DNA of 6,823 nt from Thermoplasmata archaeon (GTDB lineage Archaea > Thermoplasmatota > Thermoplasmata > Thermoplasmatales > GCA-001856825), in NCBI GenBank assembly GCA_021792355.1, contig JAJYUV010000054.1:1-6823 (forward strand). Reading direction: 5' to 3'. Position numbers and translations under genes: made by a program. Numbering within the stretch: position 1 is the first letter of the stretch; each line of letters starts with the position of its first letter. A model generated the notes under the pieces. The model saw nothing but the letters and a program-made list of their open reading frames with translations. It ran no database searches and was not told the origin of the DNA. Below, one piece after another: positions 1 through 5,569 of this stretch.

Positions 1-773
1 ACCTGATAGATGACGCACCTGGAGATGAAAGACACCTTAGGTTCGAGCGGTTCGATGATATATTATCGTTGAGTGTCTCCATTACGGGCAGGAAGGTTTA
101 CGTTGAAGGCTCGCCTCCAGGGGACATATTATCCCTTGTCGTAAAGAAAAGGCTTGAGAAGGCAAGGAATCTAGAACATCTGTTATTGGAAGTAGCCAAG
201 GATAAGTTCTCACAGATCCCTGCTGTGAGGACAGCCCATGCCCCGCTGATAGGCATCATAGAGTCGATGGATGACATAGTAAGGGGGAGGGTAGACCTAG
301 AGCAGAAGGCATACTTGAAGTGGAAAAAATACATTCCCCTCCTGAAATCGCTTAGGGTAATCGAGGAAAATGGAGGGAAGCTGGACTATGGAGAGGAGTT
401 CAAGGAGCTAGAGGGAGTAGTGGGTAGGAAAGAGAATTCTACCAATTTAACGGAGATGGTCTTTTCATATGTGTTGAGAAACGGCAGGGATTACTTGGCT
501 GATTACCTGAACCTTACTGCCACGACGCCTTATCTGAGGACTTCCTATCTTTATTACAACCAGGCCATATCAATAAGGAGACTGATGACATTGAGTATAG
601 GAAATATAAGGGAAGAATTCAAGCGCCTCTACTCAAGATCATACAATCTAACGAGAATACGTCCCTGGGTATACGAGCTTTCGAAAACAAAGGTCATCCA
701 GACGGTTGGAGAAAACATAAAAGGCAACGAAGAAATATTTAGTAACCTCATGAGAAGTAACGTGTCGGTTTGA
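1..773 (+). CDS. C-terminal part of an unrecognised protein, 5' end outside the window
   Basis: The reading frame is open from base 3 through the left edge to a TGA at 771-773, giving at least 256 residues. The first possible in-window start is a TTG at 69, but the 22 codons before it read as normal protein (LIDDAPGDERHLRFERFDD), with no promoter or ribosome-binding site near the TTG. The gene therefore almost certainly starts outside the window. The visible part is charged and mostly helical. A stretch around residues 107-136 of the visible part (WKKYIPLLKSLRVIEENGG onward) could be a small winged-helix-like unit, but this is weak. The last 100 residues are rich in Tyr, Arg and Leu. I see no signal peptide, membrane segment or catalytic motif, and I do not recognise the family. 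It converges on the small minus-strand genes and is followed directly by a T tract. Coding status is confident; function is unknown. Confidence 0.8.
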   Translation, partial: LIDDAPGDERHLRFERFDDILSLSVSITGRKVYVEGSPPGDILSLVVKKRLEKARNLEHLLLEVAKDKFSQIPAVRTAHAPLIGIIESMDDIVRGRVDLEQKAYLKWKKYIPLLKSLRVIEENGGKLDYGEEFKELEGVVGRKENSTNLTEMVFSYVLRNGRDYLADYLNLTATTPYLRTSYLYYNQAISIRRLMTLSIGNIREEFKRLYSRSYNLTRIRPWVYELSKTKVIQTVGENIKGNEEIFSNLMRSNVSV

Positions 774-774
774 C

Positions 775-783
775 TTTTTTTTT
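775..783 (+). terminator. T-tract transcription terminator
   Basis: Nine consecutive T residues begin one base after the TGA of the left-hand gene. Archaeal RNA polymerase commonly terminates on such tracts without a hairpin. The position between convergent genes fits this role. Confidence 0.65.
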
Positions 784-798
784 ACTGTCGAGAGATGA

Positions 799-816
799 GG
801 GGATTATACAATCCCC
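799..816. other. Perfect inverted repeat over a stop codon
   Basis: GGGGATT (799-805) and AATCCCC (810-816) form a perfect 7-base-pair stem with a 4-base loop. The stem covers the last codons and the TAA stop (806-804) of the small minus-strand gene. It lies 16 bases beyond the T tract of the convergent plus-strand gene. It could stabilise or define the 3' end of either transcript. There is no T tract after it on the minus strand, so it is not a classic terminator in that direction. Confidence 0.4.
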
Positions 817-1019
817 ATTTCCTCCTTAAGGTCTTGAGCTCTGCTCTTTCCGATCCGCGCAATTATGTAACTGAATCCTTCTTTCAGCTTTTCGTGGTAC
901 TCCTCCTTTGATTTCGTCTGTCGATAAGCGTTCTCCTCGACATCCCACATGAGGTCAAACAGGTCCTTCATTCCCGTAACATATTCCTTTCTGAAAGGCG
1001 TATTTTTCACTACGGTCAC
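804..1019 (-). CDS. Small helical protein, paralogue of its upstream neighbour (copy B)
   Basis: This 71-residue charged, mostly helical protein has no membrane segment or signal peptide. It is homologous to the gene immediately upstream. Both share EE-x(1,2)-Y-[KR]-Q-x3-K-E-E (here YRQTKSKEE) and a second block F-x-[FY]-[IM]-I-x2-I-G (here FSYIIARIG). This copy has about seven extra residues between the blocks. The open frame begins 6 bases after the stop of copy A, so the two are surely co-transcribed. The longest form starts at GTG 1019. A GGGTGA ribosome-binding motif at 1021-1016 lies 5 bases before a second in-frame GTG at 1010, which may be the true start (68 residues, VKNTPFRKEY). The family is unknown to me. 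Two related small proteins in tandem would suit a heteromer or a pair of small regulators or inhibitors, but no sequence feature proves this. Confidence 0.7.
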   Translation of the reverse strand: MTVVKNTPFRKEYVTGMKDLFDLMWDVEENAYRQTKSKEEYHEKLKEGFSYIIARIGKSRAQDLKEEMGIV

Positions 1020-1021
1020 CC
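1016..1021 (-). promoter_or_regulatory. Ribosome-binding site deciding the start of copy B
   Basis: GGGTGA on the minus strand matches the GGTGA core complementary to the archaeal 16S rRNA 3' end. It sits 5 bases before GTG 1010 but overlaps GTG 1019. This favours the shorter start and indicates translation inside an operon rather than leaderless initiation. Confidence 0.45.
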
Positions 1022-1025
1022 ATGA

Positions 1026-1229
1026 TCAAAAAAATGGATTCTCCTTTCCCTCCATCTCAGTCTCGGTTGGGCCAATCTGCTTGATCATGAACTTGAATAG
1101 TTCCTCCTTGGTCGTTGCCTGCTTGTATCCCTCTTCCAGTGCCTTCATGAATCTCTCAATTTCGTCCATCCGTCCCATGTCGTATGCGTCCAGATTCTCT
1201 AAATTGCTACTTGTTTCCATGCACATCAC
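1026..1229 (-). CDS. Small helical protein, paralogue of its downstream neighbour (copy A)
   Basis: The longest form is 67 residues, from GTG 1229. ATG at 1226 or ATG at 1220 are equally possible starts, and a GTGAT motif (1229-1225) 4 bases before ATG 1220 favours METSSNLENLD. The protein is acidic and helical, without membrane segment, signal peptide or cysteine cluster. It aligns with copy B through MDEIERFM...EEGYKQATTKEE and FKFMIKQIG, so the pair arose by tandem duplication. A TATA-like box at 1259-1265 predicts transcription starting near 1237, making this the first gene of a two-gene operon. A T-rich tract separates it from the 119-residue gene upstream. I do not recognise the family and assign no function. 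The shared blocks between two adjacent frames are the best evidence that both are real genes. Confidence 0.7.
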   Translation of the reverse strand: MMCMETSSNLENLDAYDMGRMDEIERFMKALEEGYKQATTKEELFKFMIKQIGPTETEMEGKENPFF

Positions 1230-1258
1230 GAACGAAAATTCAGGGTTGGATATTTGAA

Positions 1259-1265
1259 GCTTATA
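1259..1265 (-). promoter_or_regulatory. TATA-like box of the paralogue pair
   Basis: CTATAAGC on the minus strand has its centre about 26 bases before a predicted start site near 1237. This leaves a leader of roughly 8-17 bases before the candidate start codons of copy A. No clear BRE element is visible. Confidence 0.4.
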
Positions 1266-1276
1266 GCTTGATTTGG

Positions 1277-1297
1277 AAAATGAAAAAAGTGAAAAAA
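1277..1297 (-). terminator. T-rich terminator after the 119-residue gene
   Basis: On the minus strand this stretch has two runs of six T and one run of four T within 21 bases, about 60 bases after the stop codon at 1355. It should end the transcript of the helical gene before the next promoter at 1259-1265. Confidence 0.5.
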
Positions 1298-1354
1298 TGA
1301 ATTAACTGGAGGAGGGTTTCTAGCAGCATTGTGAGGCTTCAACGGTTCCTTTGA

Positions 1355-1714
1355 TTAACTATTGATGCGTTTTCTCAGAGAGTCAAGATTAGATGAAAGC
1401 CCCTCTATTATGTCCTCTATTAGGTCTATATGTTGGCCCTGTTCATTGACTTGATCATTAGATGGGAAGCCGCCTTTAGGCATTTCTTTGATGATTGCCA
1501 ATGAAGTGGCCAAATTGTATGCACTCAACGCGATTAAAGTATTCAGACTCTTGTATATGGCTATTAGGTCCTTATCTCTTAATTGTTTAATTCTATTTTC
1601 AAATTCCGGGCGTACTTCCTCCAGCTTGGAGCCGACCTCAAGTGACTTCTCATATGTGGATTTCAGACTCTCCATTGAGGGAACTTTGAATCCCTTTCCA
1701 GAAATTTCTGTCAT
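1355..1714 (-). CDS. Helical 119-residue protein of unknown function
   Basis: ATG at 1714 follows the stop of the methyltransferase gene by 22 bases. Residues 15-47 form a charged, coiled-coil-like helix (ESLKSTYEKSLEVGSKLEEV and onward). Residues 50-76 (LIAIYKSLNTLIALSAYNLA and onward) are an amphipathic to hydrophobic helix, not clearly a membrane span. A Gly/Pro turn (PKGGFP, about 79-84) leads to a last helix ending in LRKRINS. There is no signal peptide and no known catalytic motif. No ribosome-binding site precedes the start. An AT-rich TTAATACA element at about 1733-1740 could be its own TATA box for leaderless transcription, or the gene may be read through from the methyltransferase. 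It could be a small accessory or structural protein linked to the methyltransferase, but that rests on proximity alone. Confidence 0.75.
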   Translation of the reverse strand: MTEISGKGFKVPSMESLKSTYEKSLEVGSKLEEVRPEFENRIKQLRDKDLIAIYKSLNTLIALSAYNLATSLAIIKEMPKGGFPSNDQVNEQGQHIDLIEDIIEGLSSNLDSLRKRINS

Positions 1715-1736
1715 TTTTTATTATGGTAATTGTGTA

Positions 1737-2501
1737 TTAATTAGTTTTGAATTTCCACCAGTACCCGCACAACCATCTCTTCTTCCCGTTCTCGGTAAGA
1801 GGGTTCGCATAGTCGATGGTCCTGTTAGGCTTCCCGAAAATATCCTCCATTCCTTGATCGTAGAACGACAGGTTGAGCAAGAAGCTTCCCTGATGCTCGT
1901 CCATTGCCTTCTTCAGGTCGATCAGGTCCTGCAGCTTGAAGCTATGTTTGTACTTCTTGCCAGATGAGATGTATGGCGGATCCAAATAATAGAATACTCT
2001 TGGCTTGTTGTATTTCTTCATCAATAACCTGAAGTCCATGTTCTCGATCGTCCAGTCCCTGACGTAGAGGAAATTCTCTATGTGGAATCTGGGAACCCCT
2101 TTATGTCCCTTGAATCTCCTTCCGAATGTTGTGCCATCTCCCATGAATGAATATGTCTGCAGGTAGAACACCTTGAATGCTGTGTCCACGTCGGACCTGA
2201 AATTATGATGCCTCATCAGGAAGAATGCATCGTGATGCTGGAAGGCTACCCTCAGCCTCCTCGACAGCTCGAGACTCTTCCTCCTATTCTGCAGCACCTT
2301 GAAAGTGACGTAGAGGTCCCTGTCAAGGTCATTGTAGACCTTCAGCTTCTTCCACTCGTCCGGTATGTTCAGCAGGACCTTGGCGGACCCACCAAATACG
2401 TCCACCACCACGTCGAAGGAATCCCTGTGCTTCCCCATTACCTCCAGTATATCTCGCAGCTGGTTGAACTTGCCTCCGTAGTAGGGGAAGAGTGACCTCA
2501 T
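1737..2501 (-). CDS. D12-class N6-adenine DNA methyltransferase (Dam-like)
   Basis: The enzyme transfers a methyl group from S-adenosylmethionine to N6 of adenine in a specific DNA site. The D12 motifs appear in order in the 254-residue form: FPYYGGK (5-11), a variant of the N-terminal YPGGK motif; VDVFGGSAKVLL (about 33-44), the cofactor-binding loop; YNDLD (56-60), the acidic residue contacting the cofactor; and DPPY (174-177), the catalytic motif. The length suits the family. The frame extends upstream to GTG 2570 (277 residues), but I chose ATG 2501. The YGGK motif normally sits near the N-terminus, and a TATAAA box at 2532-2537 predicts a start site near 2508, inside the longer form. A divergent winged-helix gene shares the upstream region. 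No recognisable nuclease gene is adjacent, so it may be an orphan or may pair with an unrecognised protein. The target site cannot be read from sequence. Confidence 0.93.
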   Translation of the reverse strand: MRSLFPYYGGKFNQLRDILEVMGKHRDSFDVVVDVFGGSAKVLLNIPDEWKKLKVYNDLDRDLYVTFKVLQNRRKSLELSRRLRVAFQHHDAFFLMRHHNFRSDVDTAFKVFYLQTYSFMGDGTTFGRRFKGHKGVPRFHIENFLYVRDWTIENMDFRLLMKKYNKPRVFYYLDPPYISSGKKYKHSFKLQDLIDLKKAMDEHQGSFLLNLSFYDQGMEDIFGKPNRTIDYANPLTENGKKRWLCGYWWKFKTN

Positions 2502-2590
2502 ATAATTGTCGAACAAGCAATAATTTCCAGGTTTATAACTATTATTGCTGAATGAGAAATCATTAAGCACTTGTATTCAATTAATAAACA
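2502..2590. promoter_or_regulatory. Divergent promoter region between methyltransferase and regulator
   Basis: The 89-base AT-rich spacer drives the methyltransferase leftward from the TATA box at 2532-2537. The rightward promoter of the winged-helix gene is less clear: TTAATAAA at 2581-2588 lies too close to ATG 2591 for leaderless initiation. I found no convincing palindromic operator. Confidence 0.45.
2532..2537 (-). promoter_or_regulatory. TATA box of the D12 methyltransferase
   Basis: TATAAA on the minus strand is centred 33 bases before ATG 2501. The predicted leader is about 7 bases with no ribosome-binding site. The box lies inside the longer possible reading frame, which argues against the GTG start at 2570. 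Confidence 0.6.
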
Positions 2591-2866
2591 ATGGATCCTC
2601 TGAAGGTCCTGGAGAAGCAGTCAGGATTCTTGAGGCTGCTGGTCTATCTTTCCGACAAGAAGGAGAAGGCCCTCACGGAAATACTTGATGAGACTGATAT
2701 CCCTGTCCACCAGCTGTATTCAAGCATTTCAAAAGCAAAGGAGCTGGACCTTGTTAAAACGAGGGTGGACAGTAAGAAGTATCCTCCAAGGAATTTGGTA
2801 TCGTTGACTGTCAAGGGCAGGAGGTTCTCGAAGAAGTTAGAGGAACTGATAAGGATACTTGAATAA
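2591..2866 (+). CDS. Winged-helix DNA-binding protein, probable transcription regulator
   Basis: This 91-residue protein consists almost entirely of one winged helix-turn-helix. A first helix (about 12-20, GFLRLLVYL) is followed by the helix-turn-helix EKALTEILDETDIPVHQLYSSISKAKEL (about 25-52). A wing follows, with the usual LVKTRVDSKKYPPRNLVSLTVKGRRF pattern (about 54-79), and then a short C-terminal helix (EELIRILE) that may dimerise. The layout resembles small archaeal MarR- or PadR-like regulators with no ligand domain. The first in-frame ATG is used; an earlier start would serve no purpose for the fold. Only 89 bases separate its start from ATG 2501 of the divergent methyltransferase, so it is placed to bind the shared promoter region and control the methyltransferase and itself. 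That role is inferred by analogy with the control proteins of restriction-modification systems. Confidence 0.85.
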   Translation: MDPLKVLEKQSGFLRLLVYLSDKKEKALTEILDETDIPVHQLYSSISKAKELDLVKTRVDSKKYPPRNLVSLTVKGRRFSKKLEELIRILE

Positions 2867-2935
2867 TCCAGGATTGTACTTTTAGCCACGCTTAATCCCG
2901 AAAGAATTATTTATTCTTCTGAAGATTGACCTGTT

Positions 2936-2961
2936 GCCTGCCCCTCATTTTCCCCTCCTAA
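2936..2961 (-). repeat. 26-base direct repeat, copy 1
   Basis: This copy matches the sequence at 3025-3050 in 21 of 26 positions. On the minus strand both read TTAGGAGGGG, four variable bases, TGA, one variable base, then GGGCAGGC. The conserved AGGAGG equals a strong ribosome-binding core. A second shared block, CTTTCTAAC, follows on the plus strand at 2975-2983 and 3072-3080, so the duplicated unit is probably about 48-56 bases. Confidence 0.6.
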
Positions 2962-3024
2962 GGTATCTGAGTGACTTTCTAACTAACAGGCAGTCTTTTT
3001 ATTTAAGCCCCAAATCTAGGTTAC

Positions 3025-3050
3025 GCCTGCCCTTCAAAGGCCCCTCCTAA
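3025..3050 (-). repeat. 26-base direct repeat, copy 2
   Basis: This is the second copy of the repeat, offset 89 bases from copy 1 and ending 17 bases from the stop of the large restriction-modification-like gene. Its trailing CTTTCTAAC block (3072-3080) lies inside the last codons of that gene. The copy is flanked by CCCCAAA (3008-3014) and TTTGGGG (3055-3061), which could pair around it as a 7-base stem. Confidence 0.6.
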
Positions 3051-3067
3051 ATCTTTTGGGGGGCGGG

Positions 3068-5311
3068 TCATCTTTCTAACGTTGTTGCTCCGAGGTCTAG
3101 TCCTCGTGGGACAGGGACATAATCCCAGTAACCGATTTTCTCCAGCCTGGCTTTGACCTGTTCTATAATTCCCCTCCTCAGCTTCGTGAGGTCATAATTA
3201 GAATCCTTTATCCTCTTAACTACCTCGGGAATCGTCAGGCCATCATATACTTCGCAGTCTTTGCACAACTTGAAGAGGTGCTCCACTCCATCCGTCAATA
3301 CCTTTCCTCCGAACTTGAATACTTTGTTTGTTCCAACAAAACCTATCCTGTCTTCAGCATAGTTCTTTATGAGACTGTGAAGAGCTGAGTAAGCAACCAC
3401 CTCTATGGCTTCCTGCTTTTTGAAGTTCGGAAGATGAACGTATGCGTCCCTCATGTATGGAGGAAATATCGGGTCTGAGAGCGAAGTCCCAAATGCACCC
3501 AGGGTCACGGACAACCCCCAGAGGCCCAGAACCAGTTCGTCTGGTAGTCCATCAACACTCAGTTTTTTCTTCACGTTCTCCGGAATCATCTCAGACCCTC
3601 CCATCTTTGGGTCTAAGTGTATTACCTTTGGCTGCGGAGTATTAAAGCGTTCACAGCGCTGTGCTACTATCTCACCCTTGAGTAATCCTTCTCTCCCCTG
3701 GTCGTAATGCCAGTATTCCTTCAATAATGGCATTTCCCTGAACTCGATCTTCTTCTTATTACCGTCACGGTATACGAATTCAAATGAGAGCGAAGTATGT
3801 GTGTTGTTTGAACCGGGGCTGAATTTCCAGATCGAGAAAGCTACCGCCAACGTCTTGTTTATGTCATGGAACTTATCACCTGTAAATACGTACCCCTTGA
3901 CAAACTTAAAGTCCTTTGCAACTTCACTGAACAATTTCTCATACCTTCTTCTACCGCAGAAAAGGCCAAAGGGAGAGAAGAATGCAACGTAACTCTCTTC
4001 GTGCTTCCTAGCAACCTCAAGGAGCCTTCCTATGATGGGAATGAAGAGGTCCCCCGAACCGTACTTCTTGAGCGAAGACGGGATCTGTATCTGCTGTTTT
4101 CTCGAAATTGCGTCATCCATTTCTGTCTTCTTTGATACTAACCTGTTAGTGGCAGCTGTTCCAAATGGCGGATTTGTGTATAGGAGCAGCGTTTTTCCTT
4201 TTGGAACTTCCCATGAACTAATCAGTTCTTCGGTGGGAGTATCGACAACGTCGAGGGTTGTGAACTTCCAATCATAGCCGCTGTAAATACTCTTGCAATT
4301 CTCCACATGGGCTATACTTATGTCATTCATTGCCCCACTGACCATCGGGACAATATTCCTGATCAACGATCCTCCGCCGACGCAAGGCTCGACCACATAG
4401 TCGGGCTTGGTTAGTTCCATCAGCTCATTTGCTAATATATCTGCAATATCAGATTCAGTCCAGAACACGCCTCTTTCCCTTCTCTTCTTTCTGCTAATTA
4501 GTCTGTCAATCTCATGAAGCACACCGGGGAGGTCTTCATGCCTTATCCGAAGTGACTTGATGTATTCAAAGTCACTTTCTCTTATCGGAATGTACTTTGG
4601 TCTCCTGGGTCCCTCAATCTCTGTTATCTGTTTCCCCTTCCTTTCGTGAGGGTACTCGTTGTAGAAAATATCTGGCCTTTCGTTGTTGACTAACCAGCCG
4701 TGCGCGTTTATTTCTATGGCAGGAGAATCTCCAACGCCATCAAGCCAATTGACTAATAGGTCCAGATGTATCCTGTATTTGTCTGTAATCTCCCTTACTT
4801 CACCCATATTGTTCTTGGTTATGTAGGTATAGCCACTTGTCTTGAATTCAAGTTTTACTATCTTTACTGGTTCTCCCAATAGGCGTTCTGCCTTTTCGTT
4901 TAATTCCGGTTTATCTACCTGGCTCGGAGAGAATACATGCCTCGGGTCAAATTCATTCACAAATTCTTCGATCTTTTCAAAGGCAATCCAGGAATAGAGT
5001 TTCACGAACCTGTCGTCTGCAACGCCTAAATAGAGTCCCTTCTTTATCTTAGAGGAAACGATTCCATGTATTATCTGCGCATAGGCAAAGTGATCAAGTT
5101 TTACCTCGATATAGACCCCGTTCTTCTCGTCTGCTATATCACAGAATGAATCAATGAATTTGAAGCTATAACCCAAGGAAGAAGAATTGAGGAAGTCGAC
5201 AATCTTTAATGAGAGCCCCTTCTCGCCGTGCTTATCTGCCTTAGGTGCTCTTGGGTGCCTTGTCTTTACTGGAGTACCTTGAAGGGTTGTTTGAATGTCA
5301 TTGTCTTTCAC
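3068..5311 (-). CDS. Single-chain restriction-modification-like enzyme (PD-(D/E)XK-like N-terminus plus N6-adenine methyltransferase)
   Basis: The protein has 747 residues. Residues about 32-110 look like a PD-(D/E)XK nuclease core: D58, then ExK at 69-71 (YIEVK), Gln79 in the following helix (AYAQIIHGI), and a strand GLYLGVADDRFVKLY. A linker of about 170 residues follows. The methyltransferase then shows RGVFWTESDIADILA (280-291, motif X-like), VVEPCVGGGSLI (306-317, cofactor loop) and TNPPFG (379-384), the catalytic motif of N6-adenine enzymes. DLFIPIIGRLLEVARKHEES and AFFSPFGLF (421-451) match the next conserved strands. The C-terminal 250 residues would hold target recognition. This order is that of Type IIG or IIL enzymes, which cut and methylate with one chain, though many of those are longer. 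GTG 5311 is the start: AGGAGG lies 9 bases upstream, and no other in-frame ATG precedes residue 169. It could instead be a methyltransferase with an inactive nuclease-like domain. Confidence 0.85.
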   Translation of the reverse strand: MKDNDIQTTLQGTPVKTRHPRAPKADKHGEKGLSLKIVDFLNSSSLGYSFKFIDSFCDIADEKNGVYIEVKLDHFAYAQIIHGIVSSKIKKGLYLGVADDRFVKLYSWIAFEKIEEFVNEFDPRHVFSPSQVDKPELNEKAERLLGEPVKIVKLEFKTSGYTYITKNNMGEVREITDKYRIHLDLLVNWLDGVGDSPAIEINAHGWLVNNERPDIFYNEYPHERKGKQITEIEGPRRPKYIPIRESDFEYIKSLRIRHEDLPGVLHEIDRLISRKKRRERGVFWTESDIADILANELMELTKPDYVVEPCVGGGSLIRNIVPMVSGAMNDISIAHVENCKSIYSGYDWKFTTLDVVDTPTEELISSWEVPKGKTLLLYTNPPFGTAATNRLVSKKTEMDDAISRKQQIQIPSSLKKYGSGDLFIPIIGRLLEVARKHEESYVAFFSPFGLFCGRRRYEKLFSEVAKDFKFVKGYVFTGDKFHDINKTLAVAFSIWKFSPGSNNTHTSLSFEFVYRDGNKKKIEFREMPLLKEYWHYDQGREGLLKGEIVAQRCERFNTPQPKVIHLDPKMGGSEMIPENVKKKLSVDGLPDELVLGLWGLSVTLGAFGTSLSDPIFPPYMRDAYVHLPNFKKQEAIEVVAYSALHSLIKNYAEDRIGFVGTNKVFKFGGKVLTDGVEHLFKLCKDCEVYDGLTIPEVVKRIKDSNYDLTKLRRGIIEQVKARLEKIGYWDYVPVPRGLDLGATTLER

Positions 5312-5320
5312 TTCAATTCT

Positions 5321-5326
5321 CCTCCT
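5321..5326 (-). promoter_or_regulatory. Strong ribosome-binding site of the large enzyme
   Basis: AGGAGG on the minus strand lies 9 bases before GTG 5311. It fixes this GTG as the start and shows that this gene uses a leadered mRNA, unlike the surface-protein genes of the window. Confidence 0.75.
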
Positions 5327-5367
5327 TTTGAGCTGCCAGCATTTCTTTAATATTCATAATACGAAGA

Positions 5368-5375
5368 AATATAAA
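5368..5375 (-). promoter_or_regulatory. TATA box of the large enzyme
   Basis: TTTATATT on the minus strand predicts a start site near 5345 and a leader of about 34 bases, long enough to carry the AGGAGG site. Confidence 0.6.
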
Positions 5376-5384
5376 GGTGTTGAC

Positions 5385-5420
5385 GCACGTTCTTGGGATA
5401 TCTTAAAAAAACTCCCGTGC
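5385..5420. other. Bulged inverted repeat
   Basis: GCACG (5385-5389) plus GGGA (5395-5398) can pair with TCCC plus GTGC (5413-5420), giving about eight pairs with a 5-base bulge and an A-rich loop. It lies just upstream of the TATA box of the large enzyme. Possible roles are an operator, a small structured RNA, or none. Confidence 0.35.
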
Positions 5421-5430
5421 TTCCACAGAT

Positions 5431-5475
5431 GAATCGCACCCCCTGGCTTTAGGGGGCCAAGAGAAGTGCGGTATT
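5431..5475. other. Nested hairpin element in the intergenic region
   Basis: A perfect 6-base stem, CCCCCT (5439-5444) with AGGGGG (5451-5456), has a GGCTTT loop. It sits inside an outer stem CGCAC (5435-5439) with GTGCG (5466-5470), extended by GAAT (5431-5434) with ATTC (5473-5476) across a 2-base bulge; one C is shared between alternative pairings. The GC-rich core stands out in an otherwise AT-rich 258-base spacer with no gene. It could be a small RNA, a protein-binding site or an insulator between divergent genes. I see no C/D or ACA boxes that would make it a guide RNA. Confidence 0.4.
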
Positions 5476-5541
5476 CAGGAATGTCTTAAACCTAATTGAA
5501 TTATTTTGTCGTTTTGGGAGTATTAAATCTTAATGCGATAA

Positions 5542-5549
5542 TATATATA
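5542..5549 (+). promoter_or_regulatory. TATA box of the membrane-anchored surface protein
   Basis: TATATATA is centred about 25 bases before GTG 5570, so transcription should begin at or next to the start codon. No ribosome-binding site is present, consistent with a leaderless mRNA. An ATG at 5560 is out of frame. Confidence 0.7.
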
Positions 5550-5569
5550 GAACCAAATAATGATAAATT

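Noticed and set aside
949..1257. 102-codon plus-strand open frame
   Set aside because: It is antisense to both small paralogues. The conserved blocks shared by the two minus-strand frames show that the minus strand is the coding one.
1488..1967. 159-codon plus-strand open frame
   Set aside because: It lies antisense across the helical gene and the end of the methyltransferase, whose DNA has well-supported motifs on the other strand. The product looks like low-complexity antisense translation, with no promoter or ribosome-binding site.
2910..3050. Two 12-13 codon frames behind AGGAGG in the repeats
   Set aside because: They are too short and of mixed start type (ATG and TTG) to call as genes from sequence alone. 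They are kept only as part of the repeat finding.
3442..4277. Several plus-strand frames of 63-89 codons
   Set aside because: All are antisense within the methyltransferase part of the large enzyme. Overlapping frames of this kind are expected there, and none has its own signals.
5431..5476. Box C/D or H/ACA guide RNA
   Set aside because: The hairpin is real, but no RTGATGA/CTGA boxes and no ACA box follow at the expected distance.
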